Below are positions 34,456 to 44,040 of a DNA stretch of 50,614 nucleotides, piece after piece. Both the position numbers and the translations under genes were made by a program. The notes below the pieces were generated by a model. It saw only the letters and a program-made list of their open reading frames with translations. It was not told where the DNA came from and searched no databases. The DNA lies in the NCBI GenBank assembly GCA_902774055.1, contig CACYGX010000019.1:1-50614 (forward strand), in the 5' to 3' direction. This stretch comes from an uncultured Bacteroidales bacterium. GTDB taxonomy: Bacteria > Bacteroidota > Bacteroidia > Bacteroidales > Muribaculaceae. Within the stretch, counting starts at the first letter, position 1. Every line of letters begins with the position of its first letter.

Positions 34456-36603
34456 ATGAAAGATAATAGAATGATAATCATCGTGATGATTCTCTCGGTG
34501 CTCTTTTTGTTGTCTGCCTGTGGTGGCCGCAAGGAAATGAGCAACCAGGTGATTGTCCAAAATGAGGTGTTCACCTTGACAGGCGATAGTCTTATCGAAG
34601 ACACGGTTTTTGCCTACGCCATCAAGCCTGACCGCATAGAGACAAACATCACGATGAATCGTCTAGAAAGTCTTTATCTCCATGTTGACTCTGCCAAAAT
34701 AAAGTTTGTCCATGGCAGGCCGTGGCACATGCGTCAATCCCGTCCTACCATGATGCCCGAGTATGAAAGCAACCAGCCGTTGATTGATGCACTGTACAAC
34801 ATGTCAGTCGAGCGAATTACCGATGCTATCGATGGCAACGGGCAATTCCATGTCACGCACAACATCAGCCGCTTGTATTGTTCCATCTACCTGTCGCTTG
34901 CCGCCCTCAAGCCTCACCAGTCGATGGCGACCCTAAAGTCGATGGTGGATCGTGACAGCATCATCATGCAACGCGAGGGTCAATGGCCAGTAGTGAGCGA
35001 CCACATCGGATGGGCTACTGCAGCGTGGGAAGTCTATAAAACAACAGGCGATCGTGACTGGTTGGCCTATAGCAAACATGTTATTGAAAAGACACTTAAC
35101 ATTAACAGCCAAGTGTTGCAGGATAACAATACGGGACTCATTCATGGCGCTGGATACACGACCTCTAGGCCGCTAGGCGTGAGACGTATGACCTGGATGG
35201 GCTATAATGACCTTTTTGCCTGCATGTCGTTAGGTAATAACATCTTGACCGCCCATGCTTATGCAATCCTGGGTGACATGTGCGACGAAATGGGCATCGA
35301 AAACACCTACGATAAAGACGCGCAACGTCTCAAGGACGCCATTAATCAACACCTGTGGAACGAAGACAAAGGGTTTTACAGCTCATTCCTCTACGGTATG
35401 GCCATCCCTCGAAAGTCACCCACGACCGACAACACATCTCAGGCGATGTGTGTCCTTTGGGGCATCGCCGATGACGAGCGCGCCGAAAACCTTATTGCTA
35501 ACACGCCAGTATCGAACATGGGCGTTAATGTCACCTACCCTGCCAACAATCCGCTAGAGCCCTATTTCTCAAACTCTTCGTGGGCAACGACTCAAGCGTT
35601 ATGGAACTTGTCCGCGGCCTACACGAGAAACGAGAACGCCCTGCGTCGCGGTTTGGGCGCCCTCTATCGCGCCCAAGCCTTATATCAATCCCGTGGTATC
35701 CACTTGAAGGACATCCGTATCGATGAACTCGGCACCAGTGCCAGCAATGTGGCGATGGTGTTGCGCGTGTTGATGGGCATGAACTTCAAGCCCGAGGGTA
35801 TTGAGTTTGAGCCGATGGTACCCGCGGGAATGCCTGGCAAAAAGTCGTTAAAAGGCCTTAATTACCGCAAAGCGGTGCTTGATTTCTCGCTCGAGGGTAC
35901 AGGCAATGATATTGCTTCTATTACTGACAATGGCAAACCGCTGGAGAGCGCCTTCTTGCCTAATGACATTGAGGGTCATCACCACATTGCCATTACCCTT
36001 CAAGAAGGCAAACGATCAACCCAGAAGGTCACCATCCATCACGATGAAGTCATACTGCCTCTCACTCCTGACGTCGTTTGGAGTAATGACACTGGACGAA
36101 TTGTTGACTATATTCCGGGCACGCCTTATCGCTTGTCGGTCAATGGCAAATTAACCAATCTTGATGATTCGGTATTCGTTTTGCCCAAGACCGAGGGCTA
36201 CACCGAATTCTCGGTTGAGATTGAAGGCAAATATGTGAATGGCTTCATGTCCAAGCCGCTATTGAACTTCCACCTGACGCCTCAGATTGCGTTCTTCCCC
36301 AAGGTAGAAAACGACACGGCAGTCATTAAGGTGTGTGTGGCTCAAGGCGGAGACTTCCTCATGGACATCGGCTACCGCCCAACGGGAACACTTGACGTGC
36401 GCAAGGTGGCAGTCAACTCCCATCCCATGGGCACTTTGGTCATGGCAAGCCGTAATGTTCCAGATCCCAACGGCCTGGCCTATAGCAACATGGCAAGGAT
36501 CAAGATGCTCAAGGGTGATAATGTCATCACCATCTCGCAACTGCGGCTTCCCAAGTCATTCACGCCATGTGAACCCGTGCATGTGAGAATTATCAAGCTA
36601 TAA
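34456..36603 (+). CDS. Lipoprotein with six-hairpin glycosidase-like domain, family not assigned
   Basis: A 715-residue protein from ATG 34456. The first 22 residues are a lipoprotein signal with lipobox LLSAC and Cys22, so it is probably anchored in an outer or inner membrane leaflet. From about 95 to 440 the protein is helical with repeated aromatic and acidic motifs (WPVVSDHIGWATAAWEVY, GLIHGAG, NQHLWNEDKGFYSS, NSSWATTQALWNLSAAY), resembling the (alpha/alpha)6 toroid of six-hairpin glycosidases such as debranching enzymes and rhamnosidases. A beta-rich C-terminal part (about 455-715) follows. Likely catalytic acids cannot be chosen from sequence alone. It probably acts on an extracellular or periplasmic glycan. 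It is 31 bases upstream of the tricorn-like protease gene and likely cotranscribed. Confidence 0.75.
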   Translation: MKDNRMIIIVMILSVLFLLSACGGRKEMSNQVIVQNEVFTLTGDSLIEDTVFAYAIKPDRIETNITMNRLESLYLHVDSAKIKFVHGRPWHMRQSRPTMMPEYESNQPLIDALYNMSVERITDAIDGNGQFHVTHNISRLYCSIYLSLAALKPHQSMATLKSMVDRDSIIMQREGQWPVVSDHIGWATAAWEVYKTTGDRDWLAYSKHVIEKTLNINSQVLQDNNTGLIHGAGYTTSRPLGVRRMTWMGYNDLFACMSLGNNILTAHAYAILGDMCDEMGIENTYDKDAQRLKDAINQHLWNEDKGFYSSFLYGMAIPRKSPTTDNTSQAMCVLWGIADDERAENLIANTPVSNMGVNVTYPANNPLEPYFSNSSWATTQALWNLSAAYTRNENALRRGLGALYRAQALYQSRGIHLKDIRIDELGTSASNVAMVLRVLMGMNFKPEGIEFEPMVPAGMPGKKSLKGLNYRKAVLDFSLEGTGNDIASITDNGKPLESAFLPNDIEGHHHIAITLQEGKRSTQKVTIHHDEVILPLTPDVVWSNDTGRIVDYIPGTPYRLSVNGKLTNLDDSVFVLPKTEGYTEFSVEIEGKYVNGFMSKPLLNFHLTPQIAFFPKVENDTAVIKVCVAQGGDFLMDIGYRPTGTLDVRKVAVNSHPMGTLVMASRNVPDPNGLAYSNMARIKMLKGDNVITISQLRLPKSFTPCEPVHVRIIKL

Positions 36604-36634
36604 GTAAAGTATTTAACCATTAATATAGATTGTA

Positions 36635-39600
36635 ATGAAGAAAAAATTAATCTTGATGGCGGTTTTGGCCGCCGCGTCATTGACCAGCCAAGCCGACGAA
36701 GGTCGCTTGCTGCGTTTCCCTGGCACCAATGGCCAGGAGGTGGCATTCAGTTATGCCGGTGACATCTACACTGTGCCCATCACTGGCGGCACAGCGCGTA
36801 AACTCACATCCCACAAGGGCTATGAGGCCTTTGCCCGCTACAGTCCCGATGGCCGAACCATCGCTTTCACGGGCCAGTATGATGGCAACACCGAGGTCTA
36901 TGTCATGCCAGCTCAGGGTGGCGAGCCCAAGCGCATCACCTTCACCGCGAGCAATCCCCGCGATGATTGGGGCGACCGCATGGGCCCCAATAACATCGTC
37001 ATGACGTGGGCTCCTGATGGAAAGGGCGTCATCTACCGTAACCGCATCAGTGACAGTTTTGACGGCAAATTGTGGTGCGCTCCCATTGACGGCAGCATGC
37101 CTCAGCAGTTGCCATTGCCCGAGGGCGGTTTCTGCTCCTACAATGGAGATGGTACCAAGATGGCCTACAACCGCGTCTTTCGCGAGTTCCGCACCTGGAA
37201 GTACTATAAAGGTGGTATGGCCGACGACATCTGGATTTATGATACCCAGGCCAAGACGGTGACCAACATCACCAACAACATCGCCCAGGATATCGACCCC
37301 ATGTGGATCGGCGACGAAATTTACTTCATGAGTGACCGCGACAACCGCATGAACATCTTCGTCTATAACACCGCTACTGGCACCACCCAAAAGGTGACCG
37401 ATTTTACTGAATATGACGTGAAATTTGCCAACTGCGGTGGCGGCAAGATCGTGTTTGAGAATGGCGGTTACCTCTATGTGCTCGACCCCGCAACCAAGCG
37501 CAGCGAGAAGATCAATGTCTATCTCAACAGCGAGAACAACTTTGCCCGCGAGGAGCAGCGCAAGGTGAAGGATGACCTGCGAGACGGTAGCCTGGCCCCT
37601 GACGGCAACCGCATTGCCATCAGCGCCCGCGGCGAGGTGTTTGACGTGCCTGCCAAGCATGGCGTGACCCGCAACATCACCCACACCCCAGGTGTGCATG
37701 AGCGCAATGCCGCATGGAGCCCCGACGGCAAGAACATTGCCTATATCAGTGACCAGACGGGCGAGACCGAGATTTGGATGCGTCCAGTTGATAGCGATAA
37801 GGCCATCCAACTGACCAAGGACAACGACACCTATATCCGCGACCTGGTATGGAGCCCCGATGGGAGCCAGATTGTCTATACCGACCGCAAGAACCGCATG
37901 GTCTTGCTCAACGTCAAGACTCAGATCAAGCAGACATTGCTCACCGATGAGATGGGCGAAATCCCCACTCCCAGTTTCTCGCCTGATGGCAAGTGGCTTA
38001 CCTATTCCCGCATGGGAACCAACGAGTATAGTGTGGTTTATCTCTACAACATTGCCGAACGCAAGGAATATCCTGTTACCGACCGTTGGTATGACAGCAA
38101 CTCGCCCGAATTCAGCAGTGACGGCAAGTATCTGATTTTTGCCTCGGCACGTGACTTCAATCCCATCTACAGCAACATCGAGTGGAACTTTGCTTACCGC
38201 GAGATGGAAGGCATCTACCTTGTCATGCTGTCCAAGGACACGCCCTCGCCCTTCCTCCCCAAGGACGACAAAGTGAATGCCGGTGACGACTCCAAGGAGA
38301 CTCCAAAAGATGCCCCCAAGAACAAGAAAGGCAAGAACAAGCCTCAAGCCGATGCCAACACAGTGTGCATCGACATCAATGGCATTGCTGATCGCATCGT
38401 CAAGGTGCCCATCGGAACGGGAAGTTATGGCAGCTTCGTTTGCGATGGTAGCCACCTGTGGTATAGTGGACGCGGCAGCGTTCACGTCTATGACTTTGCC
38501 GAGCAGAAGGATGAGCTCGTTGCTGAACGCGCTTTCATGATCCCTTCGGCCGACAATAAAATGGCCGCATTCATCAAGGGTGACGACTTGTTTATTGCTC
38601 CCCTGGCTCCCCGCAAAGCCGACCTGAGCGAACCCGTGAACCTCGACGACATGATTGCCACAGTCAACTATGACCAGGAGTGGAACCAGATTTTCAACGA
38701 GGCTTGGCGTGCCTATCGCGACGGCTTCTACCTCGAGAACATGCACGGTGTGGATTGGCAGGCGATGCATGACAAGTATGCCGCATTGCTGCCCTATGTC
38801 AAGAACCGCCTGGATTTGACTTACGTCATTGGCGGCATGATCAGTGAGTTGGCCGTGGGTCACGCCTACGTTGACGGTGGCGACCACATCAAGGCCGACC
38901 AGCACAACATCGGCATGCTCGGCGCTGAACTGGAGCAGGTGGCAAACGGCTACAAAATCGCCAAGATCCTGCGTGGTGCCCCTGACCGTGAGGAATTGCG
39001 CTCTCCGCTGCTCGAGCCTGGCATGAATGTCAAGGAGGGTGATGTCATTACTGCCGTGGACGGCGTGAGTGCCGCTGGCGTGGCCAATATCTATACCCTG
39101 CTGCGCGACAAGGCTGGTGTGATGACCGAATTGACCTTGAATGGCAACCGCAAAGTCGTTGTCAAGCCCATTCAGGACGAGTATCCCCTCTACCATCACG
39201 AGTGGGTACAGCACAACATCGACTACGTGAGCGAGAAGACTGGTGGCCGTGTGGGCTACATCTACATCCCTGACATGGGTCCCGAGGGACTGCGTGAGTT
39301 CTCGCGTTACTTCTTTGCACAGACCGACAAGGAGGCCCTTATCGTGGACGACCGCGGTAACGGCGGCGGCAATATCTCGCCCATGGTTATCGAGCGCCTG
39401 TTGCGTCAACCCTACCGCCTGACGATGTATCGTGGCAGCAACTACAATGGCACTACGCCCGAGCGCACGGTCGTTGGTCCTAAGGTCTTGCTGGTGAACA
39501 AGTACAGCGCCAGCGATGGCGATCTGTTCCCCTGGAGCTTCAAGGAGAATAAGATCGGTCCCGTGATTGGTACCCGTTCATGGGGTGGCATCGTGGGCAT

Positions 39601-39862
39601 CAGCGGTTCGCTGCCCTATATGGATGGTACCGACATCCGCGTGCCCTTCTTCACCAACTATGACACCCGCGGCAATTGGATTGTCGAGAACCACGGTGTT
39701 GATCCTGACATCCTTATCGACAACGATCCTGTCATGGAGTTCAACGGCATTGACCAGCAGCTTGATAAGGCCATTGAGGTTATCCTCGACCTGCTCAAGG
39801 ATCGCCAGCCCATGCCCAAGACTCCCGCTCCCCGCACCCTCCACGACCTCGGCGTCGATTAA
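36635..39862 (+). CDS. Tricorn-type S41 peptidase with beta-propellers and PDZ domain
   Basis: A 1075-residue exported protein. Residues 1-20 are a signal peptide. Two propeller-like blocks of PD40/TolB-type repeats follow (about 25-340 and 340-660), with repeated YSPDG..IAF and WSPDG..I.Y units. A low-complexity Lys/Pro/Asp linker (about 548-575) interrupts the second block. A helical C1-like region (about 690-770) and a PDZ domain (about 780-860, NVKEGDVITAVDGVSAAG) precede the tail-specific protease domain, with the nucleophile region KYSASDGDLF (Ser960-Asp961) and GGIVGISG. In Thermoplasma, tricorn degrades peptides released by the proteasome; bacterial versions with signal peptides must act on periplasmic peptides. 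It follows the glycosidase-like lipoprotein gene and ends at a strong hairpin. Confidence 0.92.
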   Translation: MKKKLILMAVLAAASLTSQADEGRLLRFPGTNGQEVAFSYAGDIYTVPITGGTARKLTSHKGYEAFARYSPDGRTIAFTGQYDGNTEVYVMPAQGGEPKRITFTASNPRDDWGDRMGPNNIVMTWAPDGKGVIYRNRISDSFDGKLWCAPIDGSMPQQLPLPEGGFCSYNGDGTKMAYNRVFREFRTWKYYKGGMADDIWIYDTQAKTVTNITNNIAQDIDPMWIGDEIYFMSDRDNRMNIFVYNTATGTTQKVTDFTEYDVKFANCGGGKIVFENGGYLYVLDPATKRSEKINVYLNSENNFAREEQRKVKDDLRDGSLAPDGNRIAISARGEVFDVPAKHGVTRNITHTPGVHERNAAWSPDGKNIAYISDQTGETEIWMRPVDSDKAIQLTKDNDTYIRDLVWSPDGSQIVYTDRKNRMVLLNVKTQIKQTLLTDEMGEIPTPSFSPDGKWLTYSRMGTNEYSVVYLYNIAERKEYPVTDRWYDSNSPEFSSDGKYLIFASARDFNPIYSNIEWNFAYREMEGIYLVMLSKDTPSPFLPKDDKVNAGDDSKETPKDAPKNKKGKNKPQADANTVCIDINGIADRIVKVPIGTGSYGSFVCDGSHLWYSGRGSVHVYDFAEQKDELVAERAFMIPSADNKMAAFIKGDDLFIAPLAPRKADLSEPVNLDDMIATVNYDQEWNQIFNEAWRAYRDGFYLENMHGVDWQAMHDKYAALLPYVKNRLDLTYVIGGMISELAVGHAYVDGGDHIKADQHNIGMLGAELEQVANGYKIAKILRGAPDREELRSPLLEPGMNVKEGDVITAVDGVSAAGVANIYTLLRDKAGVMTELTLNGNRKVVVKPIQDEYPLYHHEWVQHNIDYVSEKTGGRVGYIYIPDMGPEGLREFSRYFFAQTDKEALIVDDRGNGGGNISPMVIERLLRQPYRLTMYRGSNYNGTTPERTVVGPKVLLVNKYSASDGDLFPWSFKENKIGPVIGTRSWGGIVGISGSLPYMDGTDIRVPFFTNYDTRGNWIVENHGVDPDILIDNDPVMEFNGIDQQLDKAIEVILDLLKDRQPMPKTPAPRTLHDLGVD

Positions 39863-39892
39863 TCGACTCTAAGCTAGAAGGAAATCAATAAC

Positions 39893-39939
39893 TACAACGG
39901 CATTCACATTCCTCCAGATGGAGTGTGGATGCCGTTGTA
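39893..39939 (+). terminator. Terminator after the tricorn-type protease gene
   Basis: TACAACGGCAT (39893-39903) and ATGCCGTTGTA (39929-39939) form a perfect 11-bp stem. Inside it, CACA..TGTG and CTCC/GGAG extend the structure around an AGAT loop. TTGTTAT follows, a weak T-tract. Confidence 0.75.
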
Positions 39940-40018
39940 TTGTTATCTGATTTGATATGGCGCAAGGGCAAAATGCTCAAACAAAGGGGAAAAATGAAAA
40001 ATAGTCGCATGATAGTGA

Positions 40019-40048
40019 TTGTAGGAACGGAAATTTGCAGTATCTTCG
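40019..40048 (+). promoter_or_regulatory. Promoter of the dxr-rseP-rlmI unit
   Basis: TTG (40019-40021) and TATCTTCG (40041-40048) are 19 bases apart, one mismatch from the -7 consensus. The expected start near 40053 gives a short leader before the dxr ATG at 40067. Confidence 0.6.
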
Positions 40049-40066
40049 CAGTTTGTAATATAAAGT

Positions 40067-41245
40067 ATGAGAGAAACTAGACGAAATATCGCGGTACTGG
40101 GTAGCACGGGGTCCATCGGGCGCCAGACGCTCGACATCATTGCCGAATATCCCGACCTGTTCAATGCCTGGCTACTGGTGGCTCGCAGCAGTGCAGACTT
40201 GCTCATCCAGCAGGCTCGCCTGATGCGTCCCCACATGGTGATTATTGCCGATGAGCAGTACTATGAGTACGTGCGGGATGCGCTGGAGGACACCGACATC
40301 AAGGTGGCCACAGGCAGCGCTGCCATCGCCCAGGCTGTCACTGCCCCCGAGATAGACACTGTGGTAACCGCCATGGTGGGCTACAGTGGGCTGGAATCGA
40401 CAATTGCCGCCATCGGTGCTGACAAGCGCATCGCCCTAGCCAACAAGGAGACGCTGGTGGTCGCCGGCGAATTGATTGACCGCCTGTTGAAAGACTCCAA
40501 GAGCGTGCTTTACCCCGTTGACAGCGAACACGGCGCCTTCTACCAGTGCCTGGTGGGAGAACGCATGCAGGATGTTGAGAAACTGTGGCTCACGGCCTCG
40601 GGTGGTCCCTTCCGCACTGTGCCCAAGGAACAACTGGAGACCGTTACTGCCGCCGATGCCTTGAAGCACCCTAACTGGTCGATGGGTGCCAAGATTACTA
40701 TTGACTCAGCGACGATGATGAACAAGGGCTTTGAGATGATCGAGGCGCGTTGGCTCTTCGGCATCATGCCCGACGATATCGAGATCGTGGTGCACCCGCA
40801 GTCTATCATTCACTCGATGGTAGCCTTCAAGGACGGCTCTGTGAAAGCTCAGCTGGGACTGCCCGACATGCATCTGCCCATCCGCTACGCCCTTGGTCTG
40901 CCTGACCGACGTCTTGCCAGTGACTGCCGCAAGATGACCATCGAGGACATGGCGATGTTGACGCTGGAGCGTCCCGACTTCGACAAGTTCCCGCTGCTCG
41001 GTACGGCCTATGCTGCAGCCCGCAAGGGAGGCACCGCCCCCTGTGTGATGAATGCTGCCAACGAGATTGCTGTGGCATCATTCTTGCAGGATAAGATAAG
41101 ATTTACTGACATTTACAAAATCATTGAACAAACGATGGCTCAGGCTCCTCACGTGGATCATCCCACTTATGACGACTACGTGGCCAGCAATGACGATGCC
41201 CGCGCCCGGGCAACCGCGCTTGTCAACAAGCAATTTAGCCGTTAA
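40067..41245 (+). CDS. dxr: 1-deoxy-D-xylulose 5-phosphate reductoisomerase
   Basis: A 392-residue enzyme of the MEP isoprenoid pathway, converting DXP to 2-C-methyl-D-erythritol 4-phosphate with NADPH. The NADPH-binding motif is at the very start (VLGSTGSIGRQTLDII, about 10-25), followed by ANKETLVVAGE, the metal-binding PVDSEHGA with Asp and Glu ligands, the LTASGGPFRT loop that closes on substrate, and HPNWSMGAKITIDSATMMNKG. Length and order are normal. It is followed after 52 bases by rseP; this dxr-rseP pairing is seen in many bacteria. Confidence 0.97.
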   Translation: MRETRRNIAVLGSTGSIGRQTLDIIAEYPDLFNAWLLVARSSADLLIQQARLMRPHMVIIADEQYYEYVRDALEDTDIKVATGSAAIAQAVTAPEIDTVVTAMVGYSGLESTIAAIGADKRIALANKETLVVAGELIDRLLKDSKSVLYPVDSEHGAFYQCLVGERMQDVEKLWLTASGGPFRTVPKEQLETVTAADALKHPNWSMGAKITIDSATMMNKGFEMIEARWLFGIMPDDIEIVVHPQSIIHSMVAFKDGSVKAQLGLPDMHLPIRYALGLPDRRLASDCRKMTIEDMAMLTLERPDFDKFPLLGTAYAAARKGGTAPCVMNAANEIAVASFLQDKIRFTDIYKIIEQTMAQAPHVDHPTYDDYVASNDDARARATALVNKQFSR

Positions 41246-41297
41246 GCAGGACTCCGCCATCAACTAGAAACTGGAATTATAAACTTAAAACCATAAT

Positions 41298-42824
41298 ATG
41301 GACTTATCATTTTTATTGACTCAATCATTCTGGATAAAGACCATTGAACTTTTATTGGCTTTCACCATCCTGGTGGTATCTCATGAATTAGGACATTTCC
41401 TGTTTGCGAAACTTTTCAAGACCCGTGTAGATAAATTCTACGCATTCTTCAATCCAAATTTCTCTCTAGTCCGTGTCAAGCGTGTTGACGGCAAGTTGCG
41501 TGTGCGCTTCTTCTCCTCCAACATCGAGGATGCGGTAGTCGAGATGAAGGACGAAAAGGGTAATGTGAAGAAGGACGAGAAGGACAACACTCTGTATCGT
41601 CCCATGACCGACCAGGAGCGTGCCGAACTGCCCGAGGGCGACTGGCGTCGTGATCCCGACAACACCGAGTATGGCATCGGCTGGATTCCGCTGGGTGGTT
41701 ACTGCCGCATTGTGGGCATGGTGGACGAGACACAAAGTGCCGCTAACCTAGCCTCTGAACCTGAGCCCTACGAGTTCCGCAGCAAGTCGGCGTGGAAGCG
41801 TCTGCTTATCATGCTGGGTGGTGTGATGTTCAATCTGCTCCTGGCGATGATCATCTATTCTGGTCTCATGTACACTCAGGGCGAACATGTCATTCCGTTT
41901 GAGAAAATCACCTTGGGTATGGACTTCAGCGAGACTGCCGAGAAATTGGGCTTTAGGGATGGCGACATTCCTGTGAAGGCCGACGGCCACAAACTGGAGA
42001 ACATGAACAACATGAATGACCTCAACGACCTGATCATGGCCAAGGAGGTGACTGTGCTGCGCAACGGCAAGGACACAATCATCAATATCCCCAAAGGTTA
42101 CTTCTCGCAACTTGAGGCCGACGCCAAAAACGGCATTCAATTCATGACGGTCCGCATGCCCGTCGTTGTCAAGAGTGCCTTGCTCAACCAGGGCGGCGAG
42201 AAAGCGGGCCTGAAGGAGGGCGACCGCATGGTAGCCGTCAATGGCCAGCCCACACCCAGCTTCAGCGAATTTTCCACCGAATTGTTAAAGAACAAGGGTA
42301 AAAACATCGCTCTCGAGTTTGAACGTGACGGCAAGTTGATTACGGTCAACAACGTCCCTGTTGACGATGCCGGCAAACTGGGTATCCAGCTCGCAAGTCT
42401 AGAAGAGGTTTATAACACCGAGGTTCTGCATTACAATTTCTTCCAATCGATTCCTCGTGGCATCAAGAAGGGCGTTGAGCAAACCATAGGTTATATCAAG
42501 CAGCTCAAGATGATCTTTACTCCCGAGGGAGCCAAGAGTGTGGGCAGCTTCGGTACCATCGGCAGCATCTTCCCCTCCACATGGAATTGGGTTGGTTTCT
42601 GGGACATCACAGCCTTTATCTCCATCGTTCTTGCGGTGATGAACGTGCTGCCTATTCCCATCCTTGACGGTGGTCATGTGCTCTTCCTCCTCTATGAGAT
42701 GATAACAGGCCGCCAGCCGAGTGAGAAATTCCAAGAAATTGCAATGAAAATCGGCCTGATACTGATTCTTGCTCTGATGGTACTGGCCATAGGAAATGAT
42801 ATCTTCAGATTCGTAATCAAATGA
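41298..42824 (+). CDS. rseP: RIP metalloprotease RseP (site-2 protease, M50)
   Basis: A 508-residue membrane protease. The first membrane segment carries the zinc motif HELGH (29-33), and the second half of the active site is in MNVLPIPILDGGHVLFLLYE near residues 445-465. Between them lie two PDZ-like regions (around 190-300, including EKAGLKEGDRMVAVNG). An insertion of charged residues near 75-115 lies between the first segment and the GYCRIVGMVDE sequence and makes it longer than the enteric ~450-residue protein. RseP cuts membrane-embedded anti-sigma factors and signal-peptide remnants. The last four bases overlap the next start (ATGA), so the methyltransferase is translationally coupled. 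Confidence 0.94.
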   Translation: MDLSFLLTQSFWIKTIELLLAFTILVVSHELGHFLFAKLFKTRVDKFYAFFNPNFSLVRVKRVDGKLRVRFFSSNIEDAVVEMKDEKGNVKKDEKDNTLYRPMTDQERAELPEGDWRRDPDNTEYGIGWIPLGGYCRIVGMVDETQSAANLASEPEPYEFRSKSAWKRLLIMLGGVMFNLLLAMIIYSGLMYTQGEHVIPFEKITLGMDFSETAEKLGFRDGDIPVKADGHKLENMNNMNDLNDLIMAKEVTVLRNGKDTIINIPKGYFSQLEADAKNGIQFMTVRMPVVVKSALLNQGGEKAGLKEGDRMVAVNGQPTPSFSEFSTELLKNKGKNIALEFERDGKLITVNNVPVDDAGKLGIQLASLEEVYNTEVLHYNFFQSIPRGIKKGVEQTIGYIKQLKMIFTPEGAKSVGSFGTIGSIFPSTWNWVGFWDITAFISIVLAVMNVLPIPILDGGHVLFLLYEMITGRQPSEKFQEIAMKIGLILILALMVLAIGNDIFRFVIK

Positions 42825-44008
42825 CCTATAAAACCGTAACACTCAAGCGTGGCAAGGAAGATTCCCTTCAACGCTTTCACCCCTGGGTATTCTCGGGAGC
42901 CATCGCTGCTGCCGACGACACCATCGAGGAGGGCGACCTGGTAACCGTATATGCTCACGACGGCACCCTCATCGGTAACGGCCATAGTCAGATTGGCAGC
43001 ATCGCTGTGAGGATGCTCACCTTTGACGCCACGGCTATTGACGAGGCGTTCTTTGAGCATCGCCTCAACGACGCCTATAGGATGCGTCAAGCATTAGGCT
43101 TGCAGCGCGAGGACAACAATGCCTTCCGTCTCGTTCATGGCGAGGGTGACTTCTTGCCCGGCCTGGTGGTGGACATCTATGGACACACAGCCGTGATGCA
43201 GGCCCATTCGCCAGGTATGCACTTTGCCCGAGACATTATCGCCAAGGCGTTGACCCACTTGCCTGGCGGCGTCGTCCGCAACGTTTACTACAAGAGCGAG
43301 ACTACCCTGCCCTACAAGGCCCATCTCGATCCGATGAACGATTACATCATCGGCAGCATGGAGACCGATGAAGCGCTGGAAAATGGCCTGCGCTTCCACG
43401 TCGATTGGCTCAAGGGCCAGAAGACGGGCTTCTTTGTCGATCAACGCGAGAACCGCCGACTGCTGGAACATTACAGCAAGGGACGACGGGTGCTCAACAT
43501 GTTCTGCTACACGGGAGGCTTCTCGGTCTATGCCCTGCGCGGTGGCGCTCAACTCGTTCATTCGGTGGATAGTTCGGCCAAGGCTGTGCGTCTTACCGAC
43601 GACAACGTGGCTCTGAATTTCGCCCCTGAGGATGGCCGTCACAAGTCCTTTGCCGAGGATGCGTTTAAGTTTCTCGACAACATGGAAAAGGAGGCCTACG
43701 ACCTCATCATCCTTGACCCACCCGCCTTTGCCAAGCACAAGAGTGCATTGCGTAATGCCTTGATTGGTTATCGCCGCCTCAATGCCAAGGCGCTGGAGAA
43801 AATGCCTCATGGCAGCATACTATTTACCTTCTCTTGCTCCCAAGCGGTAAACAAGGAGCAATTCCGTCTGGCAGTGTTCAGTGCAGCGGCCCAGACGCGC
43901 CGCAAGGTGCGCATCCTGCACCAGCTCACCCAGCCCGCCGACCATCCCATCAACATCTACCATCCCGAGGGCGAATACCTCAAGGGACTTGTACTATATG
44001 TTGAATAA
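42821..44008 (+). CDS. RlmI-like 23S rRNA cytosine-C5 methyltransferase
   Basis: A 395-residue class I SAM-dependent RNA methyltransferase. An N-terminal PUA domain (about 1-75, beginning LKRGKEDSLQRFHPWVFSGAI) is followed by an EEHD-like linker and a Rossmann fold with FCYTGGFSVYALRGGA (SAM motif I), DPPAFAKHK (motif IV) and TFSCSQ, whose cysteine is the probable catalytic nucleophile of m5C enzymes. These features fit the RlmI/YccW group, which modifies C1962 of E. coli 23S rRNA; the exact position here is inferred. It overlaps rseP by four bases. Confidence 0.9.
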   Translation: MTYKTVTLKRGKEDSLQRFHPWVFSGAIAAADDTIEEGDLVTVYAHDGTLIGNGHSQIGSIAVRMLTFDATAIDEAFFEHRLNDAYRMRQALGLQREDNNAFRLVHGEGDFLPGLVVDIYGHTAVMQAHSPGMHFARDIIAKALTHLPGGVVRNVYYKSETTLPYKAHLDPMNDYIIGSMETDEALENGLRFHVDWLKGQKTGFFVDQRENRRLLEHYSKGRRVLNMFCYTGGFSVYALRGGAQLVHSVDSSAKAVRLTDDNVALNFAPEDGRHKSFAEDAFKFLDNMEKEAYDLIILDPPAFAKHKSALRNALIGYRRLNAKALEKMPHGSILFTFSCSQAVNKEQFRLAVFSAAAQTRRKVRILHQLTQPADHPINIYHPEGEYLKGLVLYVE

Positions 44009-44040
44009 ACACTAATAACTCTATAAATATCATTAAAAAA

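Noticed and set aside
36677-39409. A 910-codon open frame on the minus strand, opposite the tricorn-type protease gene
   Set aside because: It is an antisense shadow of a highly biased GC-rich gene: the plus strand encodes a signal peptide, propeller repeats, PDZ and S41 motifs, while the minus-strand product has no recognisable domain.
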